Of a stretch of DNA of 60,000 nt, positions 54,105 through 60,000 are shown piece by piece (position 1 is the first letter of the stretch; the number at the start of each line of letters is the position of its first letter). This DNA is from Symsagittifera roscoffensis (Eukaryota > Xenacoelomorpha > Acoela > Convolutidae): assembly GCF_963678635.1 (NCBI RefSeq), contig NC_087064.1:77163718-77223717 (forward strand). The letters run 5' to 3'. A program made the translations under genes and the position numbers. The notes beneath the pieces were generated by a model, which saw only the letters and a list, made by a program, of their open reading frames with translations, searched no databases and was not told where the DNA came from.

Positions 54105-55100
54105 TGATTCGATCAAAAGGATGGAACGCCAAAGAACAAAAACTGTTTTTTTTTACAGAAGGGGCGGAAAGAAATCTACTCGGAAATGATATACTAACAA
54201 ACTTGGGAATTGAGGTACTTCAGAAGCAGCCACCATCCAATGGGCGAAATTTACGGAAGACCCCGAGCAAATCTCCCATCGAGATAGATGTTAACCAAAT
54301 AAAAATCGCATCAGACATAAAACCAGGCTACGACCTAGATACACCACTGCAATGTGAGTTCAAAGTATATATCGTAGGCCGATTCTTCGACCTGATAAGG
54401 AGAACCGGTAGATCAAAAAATTCCATCGTTAACACCTATTTTAACGAACCCATAAAACCAATTCAGGTAAAAGGGAAACGCATACCGATTCATTTTCTCC
54501 CTGAGGTCAAACTATGCATCGATCAACTACTAAGAGACGGCCACATTGAAAAACTGTCTAGATGTTCGGAAGATTGTTTTATTTCCCCTATCGTTATCAC
54601 AGCTAAAAGGGACGGATCAATCAACTTAGCGTTAAACTCAAAACTGTTAAACACAGATATTTCGTAATAGGTATCAAATGCCTAACCTATTCGAACTAAT
54701 TGATAACGTCGCAGTAACTATTAGCGGACATGACAAAAACAAAATTTGGTTCTCATCCATCTACTTAAAATATGCATACAGCCAAATACCTTTATCCAAA
54801 AAAGCAAGTAACTAATGCAATTTTAATATTGTGAGGGGAGATGTCACAGGCTCATATCGTTTTAAAACTGGATTTTACGGGTTAGGCGACATGCCTAACG
54901 AATTTCAACGAATAATGGACCGTATGACGGAAAAATTACCAAACACACATTGCTATCTTGACGACATCTTAATTGCTACCGTGGGTAGCAAAGAAGAACA
55001 CCGCAGATTAGTCATTAATGTTTTAAAAACATTAGACGATGAAGGATTGGCCATAAAATGGGAAAACTGTACGTTTCTGACCCACAATCTAGAAGGCTAG
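54101..55100 (+). pseudogene. Gypsy reverse transcriptase remnant
   Basis: First frame to 54667: IPIHFLPEVKLCIDQLLRDG and SPIVITAKRDGSINLALNSK (RT block 1-2). Then in broken frame DKNKIWFSSIYLKYAYSQIP, where the block A Asp is replaced. From 54831, FKTGFYGLGDMPNEFQRIMD and CYLDDILIAT (residues 41-50 of this piece) keep the YLDD catalytic box. A stop at 55098 cuts the connection. Confidence 0.85.
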
Positions 55101-55813
55101 GATTTGAAATCGACGGGAAGGGGACGACGCCATTATTACATAAATCAGACGCAATCAGAAACTTAAAAGAACCGGGTTGCATTAAAGACATAAGATCACT
55201 AATGGGATCAATTAACCAATTAAACAAATTCATCCCAAACTTAGCATCATTATCAGCACCGTTCAGAGCATGCAGAAGAATAAACCATTTAACTGGTCCA
55301 CGGTGCACGACCAGGCGTTCGAAAAAATCAAGAAAGAAATATGTAATACAGTAACCAATCACCATTTCGATGTAAATCTGAATAAAAGAGTGAAATGCGA
55401 CGCATCACATTTAGGTTTGGGCGCTTCTGTTGAGCAAGACCATGGGGGAATTTGGAAAACCGTAGCGTTCGCGAGTAGATTCCTAAACATAGCCGAACTG
55501 AAATACGGAAAACGAACTCGAATTGTTGGGCCTAGTTTGGGCGCTAGACCATTTTAAAAACTACCTATTGGGCAAACAGTTCTCCATTTTAACCAACCAC
55601 AAAGCTTTAATTGGAGCATTAAAAGACAATAAATACACAAAAACGGCTCATTCTTGTCTTACCCGCTGGGCGGGTAAACTACTACCATTCGACTTTATTG
55701 TCGAACATTTGCCGGGTAAGGAAATGGGATTTGTCGACTATCTGTCTAGACACCCATCAGCTGAGCCCGTACTAGTCTCGCTTGACGACGAAAATTTGTC
55801 ATCGCTTCGGTAA
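55101..55813 (+). pseudogene. Gypsy RNase H remnant
   Basis: KDIRSLMGSINQLNKFIPNL and FNWSTVHDQAFEKIKKE form the RT thumb/connection. VKCDASHLGLGASVEQ holds the first RNase H Asp, FASRFLNIAELKYGK the Glu region, and ILTNHKALIGAL the 'TDH.al' motif with D changed to N. RWAGKLLPFDFIVEHLPGKE and VDYLSRHPS close the domain. Two frameshifts (near 55300 and 55530). Confidence 0.82.
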
Positions 55814-56004
55814 ATCAAATCAGTACTCTCCTAGGTTCCGATCATTTGATGCCTAGATATTCTTGGCCGCAAATAAGAAACAAATTTTCTCAACAAGTTT
55901 TAACGCATGATGTCACGTATTGTAATACGATTGGCCAATCGACTAATAACATGAGAAGCCAAGAAATAGAACGTGAGAAATGAATCGCGAAAGCTGCTGA
56001 AACT

Positions 56005-57180
56005 TTGCAAGCCATATTCACATTTTCTAAAATTTCAGTGTGTCAAAATTTTCATTCACGGTCAGAAGACTGCACTCCATCATGCAAAATTACTGATTTT
56101 TCTACTAACTATAAAACTTTGAAAGATATGTCCGATCAACTTGAAATAACGGAACAACTTGAACATCCTAGTATAGAAAATGCCCAAACCTTAACACCCA
56201 GTACTAGTAACCCATCGGGTAAACCCTCCGAAAGAACATCTACTGAAGCAAAAAGTTCGAAGTCAGTTAAACTAAAATTAATTCCATTCTCGTGGCCTGA
56301 AACATTCGATTCCCAATTCAAGGCATTATTAACTAAACATGACCTTATAATAAAGAAAATTATGAAAGCTATAGAAGAAGAGCGAAAACAGGACATTACA
56401 CAACTGGGGAATTACTTTAAACCATATATTAATCATTTACTTGTCAGCGGAGGATGCCTTCACTTCGACGATAGATTAGTTCTTCCGGCATAGTTGAGGT
56501 CAACAATGCTTCATAGATTACATGAAGCCCACCCTGGCCAATTCGCGATGAAAATTCTGGCAACTCAATATATCTGGTGGCCTGAAATCTATCGTGAAAT
56601 TCAAGTGCACGGAGAAAAATGCATCGAGTGCGTTAAAGCAGGCGAAAAATTGAAACCTCTCCTAAACCATATAAAACTCGGAAAAATTCCCAACAGTCGT
56701 GGAACCAAATTAAGAAATGGAATTGAGTTTTGCCGGTCCGCTACCTTTAACATGGGGAACAAAAAAATACATATTGGTATGCGTTGATCGATTTTCAAAA
56801 TTTCCATCGGCGCAAATAGAATACAGCACATCGGCTAAATCAATTATAAACTTTCTCAGTAAGTACATAGCCTTACACGGAATACCTAGAACCATTAGAA
56901 TGGATCAAGGGTCTGGCTTTATTTCTAAAAAGTTCGGAAATTCTGTCAAGAACAAAGCATCATCGTATTATTCAGCCCAGCGGGCGACCATAGAGCTACG
57001 GATCTGGTCGAGCGACTAATTAGAACAATTAACGAGAGACTTTTGGTCATGGCACAAAAATACCCAAAATTTTCACTAGAATCCGCATTATTAAAGATAG
57101 TAAAAGGCCTAAGAACGGTAACGCAACAATCGTTAAATTGCTCTCCTTTTGAAGCACACTTCGGTAGATCCCCAAACAAT
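56005..57180 (+). pseudogene. Gypsy integrase remnant
   Basis: A Ser/Thr-rich linker leads to GGCLHFDDRLVLPA, a TAG (56491), then LHEAHPGQFAMKILATQYIW and CIECVKAGEKLKPLL, the HHCC zinc domain. The core has ILVCVDRFSKFPSA (first Asp) and LHGIPRTIRMDQGSGF (second Asp). In a shifted frame, DLVERLIRTINERLLVM carries the catalytic Glu, followed by SPFEAHFGRSPN. One frameshift near 56700 and one near 56980. Confidence 0.82.
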
Positions 57181-57451
57181 CTGGCATAATCTAGTCAAAA
57201 CACAGTCGTCAAGCAACCTAGTTTGGAACAAAACCTTGTTATGCATAGATAAAGGCCGAAAACTTATGTGTCGGGACAGATGACATGACTGGGACACTCC
57301 TGATGACATCGAAGATGGAGACTTGGACGAAAACTCATCCTCATCAGACGACATTTCTAACGCAGTTAGATATTTTCCCACTAGCGCTGGCTCCCCAGTC
57401 AAGGTCCTTTTTCGCGTTTAGAAAAGAGAGGCTCTAGGCGTTAAAAATCCC

Positions 57452-58300
57452 GTGTTGAACAACCCGCCGGGTAAGACCACTATCTATAGAAGAGTACAGG
57501 ATAGATTGAAGAACGAACCACTCTATAGAGCACTTAAGAAGGAAATAGTAAGGGAGTCGGATCATACAATTACACTTAAAAATGGGAAAACAATACGTAA
57601 ATCTGATTTAGCCGTTGAAAGACAACCCGCCCCGAAGAAGATTAGCCCTAGAAATAAAAACTAACTGGTGAAATTCTGCGCCACTAAAGGACCGCGGAGG
57701 ATTGTAAAACCACAGCGAAACGTCGGATTCAAGAGTTTAAAGCTGACACAGAAGAAAAGAAACCTCCAAGCAAAATTCGTGGAATTGGACATGGCTAGAC
57801 GAAACGCTGCTACGAACAGTTCAAGAAAGACACTTTTGAGAGAAGAGGAAGAGGAGAGAAAACGCCTAAGGTATCCCTTTGGCCTATAAAGAGTCCAAGA
57901 GGCAAGCCCGCCGGGTAAACTCACTGGTCTAGGAAATAGTACAACAGAAAAGAAAACGACGAATCCTCCAGTAGAATTTTTATCCGATGACGCTGCTAAC
58001 GACTTCATTCCAGCTAGCGACACACATTCCAGCCACAACACTAGACCCATGAGATCTAGACAACCCCCGACGATGCTGGGAGAGAGAGAGTGTTCACTAG
58101 TTTAATAGAGACCGCAGATGACAGGCCAGGCGAACATGTTTCATCTCAAGTTTACACTCCCGCATATATCTCATCAATTGAAGCCATCACAACGGAACTG
58201 GACAGCCACCAAATAGACTTGGTAGACAACATCTCCGTCAACCTCTTCGCCGTGGCACCCAACGTGTGTCAACTTATCTGAAGGCGGATCTGAACAGACG
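57452..58300 (+). pseudogene. Integrase C-terminal tail
   Basis: RLKNEPLYRALKKEIVRES and HTITLKNGKTIRKSDLAVE form a chromatin-facing C-terminal segment typical of this Gypsy group. Beyond a stop at 57662 comes a strongly basic stretch (TQKKRNLQAKFVEL, SSRKTLLREEEEERKRLR) and then a Ser/Pro-rich part. The same segment recurs at about 59667 in the next copy. Confidence 0.65.
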
Positions 58301-58970
58301 AGTTATACAAAGCCTTCCTTATTGCTTTCCCCAATAGGCTCGCCCAGGAAAGTTCATTTTAGACCAGAGGGCCACATGTCGGAATATCATCCATCGCGAT
58401 GACCCTCCAAACCGGTAGAGGCTATAACGACCCCAATCGTGTTCAACCCCGACTGACTGAACACTCCCTCTATCATCTCCGCGATGGAATTACTGGGCCG
58501 ACTAATGACGCTCAATGAACTTAGGAGGTGGACAGTAAGTCGAGCCGCAAACCGCGATGCAGCCTTGACTCCATTTTTTGGAAATCATTAACGCTGGACA
58601 ATAAAAGTTAAAACTCTCCAAAAACTCTCTTTAGTAATCTTCCTCGTTAAAATTCTTTTTTCCGGCCTTTAACAGTGTACCTTTTTAAGCCATCTTGTTT
58701 ACTAAATTAGCACTTTATCTGATAAATTTATAGCCGAACCAGTTGTTGCTGATTCTACCTTGTTTGCTACCTCCTAGTTGCCGTAAATGCTACTTTTGAG
58801 TTACGTAGCCTATTAACAATTATTTGAGCATAAATGTAGATTTAACAATTCACCCATCGGCTGCAATCTTGGGGCTTTTAACTCCGGTTGTCCCGTTATT
58901 TCATCCTTTGCTCGAACATTTTACTGCTGCTGCGAAAAAAAAATATGATATAGTTAATTTTTCGCGGGAA
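58301..58970 (+). other. Gypsy 3' untranslated region
   Basis: No open frame of note and no env-like features (no signal peptide or transmembrane segment recognised). A purine-rich run GCGAAAAAAAAATATGA at 58932-58948 is the best candidate for a polypurine tract, though it lies about 20 nt before the LTR. Confidence 0.45.
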
Positions 58971-59325
58971 CGTTAAAAGTGATATATTTCCTAGTGACCG
59001 TTTAACCTTTGAGTTTATACTTATCCGCAGTCAAGTTCAATTGATACCTGCCAAAAGCGCAACGGCTTTTGGTAGATCTGAACATCGATCATTAATCTTT
59101 AGTGATACGTAATCCATTCTGTTAACTGAAACTAATTCTTAAGTCAACCTTTTTCCTCTGTCTATTAGCTTAGCATAACTTTACCCTTTAGTCTTTTAAT
59201 CTAGTCTTAGATAAAAGCCTACTATCTTAATAGTAGGGATCTTAACCTATCGTGTCTTAAACTAGTCTTAGTTTAAGTTGTCTGAAAAAAAAACATTCTA
59301 CTTTTTTTATTCTAATTTTTTAACA
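58971..59325 (+). repeat. Gypsy 3' LTR
   Basis: Starts CGTTAAAAG (TG mutated to CG), ends TTTTTTAACA and is followed by CACAC. It keeps both stem-loops of the 5' LTR, but the AATAAA of the 5' LTR is altered to a run of A. Divergence from the 5' LTR is scattered, so the insertion is not recent. Confidence 0.88.
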
Positions 59326-59567
59326 CACACATTTAACACGATAAAAATTATATAAAATTTTATGGTACCCCAATGCAAACTAGAGATCGTAGCATTGTCC
59401 AATATAGCGCATCTTAATCTAACCTTAGTTTAAGTTATCTGAATAAAAACATTCTACTGTTTTATTCTAACTTTTTAACAAACACATTTAACACGATAAA
59501 AACTATATAAAATTTTATGGTACCCCAATGCAAACTAGAGATCGTAGCATTGTCCAAAATAGCGCAT
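59260..59567 (+). repeat. Tandem duplication of LTR tail plus flank
   Basis: The last ~65 bp of the LTR plus 89 bp of flank (ATTTAACACG ... ATAGCGCATCTT) at 59260-59413 recur at 59414-59567 with a few changes. The second LTR tail has AATAAA intact. This is a local duplication after insertion, or a trace of an earlier LTR junction. Confidence 0.85.
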
Positions 59568-60000
59568 CTTTTTCGAAGTTGGGACTGTCATCTCATCACC
59601 CATATATCGTTAAATGGAGATTCAAATTTATCGAACATATCGAGCTTCCAGTTGACAGATTTACGCTTAGATTGAAGAACGAACCACTCTATAGAGAAGT
59701 TAAGGAGGAAATAGTAAGGGAGTCGGATCATACAAACACTTAAAAATGGGAAAATAAAACGTAAATCTGATTTAGCCGTTAAAAGACAACCCGCCCCGAA
59801 AAAGAGTAGCCCTAGAAAGAAAAACCAACTGGTGAAATTCTACGCCACTAAAGGACCGCGGAAGGTTGTAAAACCACAGCGAAACGTCGGATTCTAGAGT
59901 TTACAGCTGACACAGAAGAAAAGAAACCTCCAAGCGAAATTAGTGGAATTGGACATTGCTAGACGAAACGCTGCTACGAACAGTTCAAGAAAGACACTTT
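59568..60000 (+). mobile_element. Second Gypsy fragment, runs off the window
   Basis: From about 59667, AGATTGAAGAACGAACCACT and onward repeats 57503-57840 at high identity (NEPLYRE, KRKSDLAV). It has its own indels, for example after GATCATACAA, and a TAG near 59895. The part at 59568-59666 does not match the first copy. Continues beyond the window. Confidence 0.8.

Larger units (their letters stand above)
52474..59325 (+). mobile_element. Gypsy (Ty3-like) LTR retrotransposon, mutated
   Basis: 6.85 kb with two LTRs (353 and 355 bp, about 94-95% alike by eye), perfect 5 bp target duplication CACAC (52469-52473, 59326-59330), primer-binding site, and gag, protease, RT, RNase H and integrase in Gypsy order. 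Every coding domain is broken by stops or frameshifts, so it cannot be autonomous. No env-like gene was recognised between the integrase tail and the 3' LTR. Confidence 0.9.

Noticed and set aside
58090-58281. Possible env-like third ORF in the Gypsy element
   Set aside because: Only 63 codons, no signal peptide, cleavage site or membrane segment seen.

Overview
This is an AT-rich eukaryotic window. It holds interrupted genes with GT-AG introns, several retroelement classes, satellites and no operons or bacterial signals. The mix of Gypsy and BEL/Pao LTR elements, Jockey/CR1/I-like LINEs, Helitron-like short elements and a Golgi-type carbohydrate sulfotransferase points to an invertebrate metazoan. 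A TE-rich marine animal such as a large-genome tunicate is a guess; nothing here proves the lineage.

The one convincing host gene is a five-exon sulfotransferase on the minus strand, start codon at 28057 and stop at 5302. All four splice junctions agree in phase (1, 1, 0, 2). The assembled coding length is 1,344 bp (447 aa), with an N-terminal signal anchor, a PAPS 5'-phosphosulfate loop and a PAPS 3'-phosphate motif. About 94% of its span is intron filled with transposon debris.

Layout. 1-3962: a mosaic of duplicated segments joined by copies of a ~530 bp Helentron-like non-autonomous element, with one solo LTR. 5302-28057: the sulfotransferase gene. Its intron 4 carries a nested Helentron-like pair. 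Intron 3 carries interleaved BEL/Pao and LINE wreckage with a 4 x 139 bp array. Intron 2 carries an 8-bp-TSD MITE, a 5'-truncated LINE and a Helentron-like copy. 29160-38219: more Helentron-like and MITE copies, two foldback structures built from short subrepeats, and a tRNA-like B box. 38220-38419: assembly gap. 39940-44650: a near-identical 2.27 kb tandem duplication whose unit itself contains two diverged modules. 48066-49340: a 76 bp tandem array followed by a TAAA-rich higher-order satellite. 49917-50279: a second solo LTR. 52474-59325: a structurally complete but mutated Gypsy element with LTRs, TSD and ordered gag-pol domains. 59568 to the end: a second fragment of the same family.

How it works together: apart from the sulfotransferase, which probably sulfates glycans in the Golgi, the window is shaped by transposition and local duplication. 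Several duplicated segments preserve empty insertion sites, which allow the ends of the mobile elements to be defined directly from the sequence.
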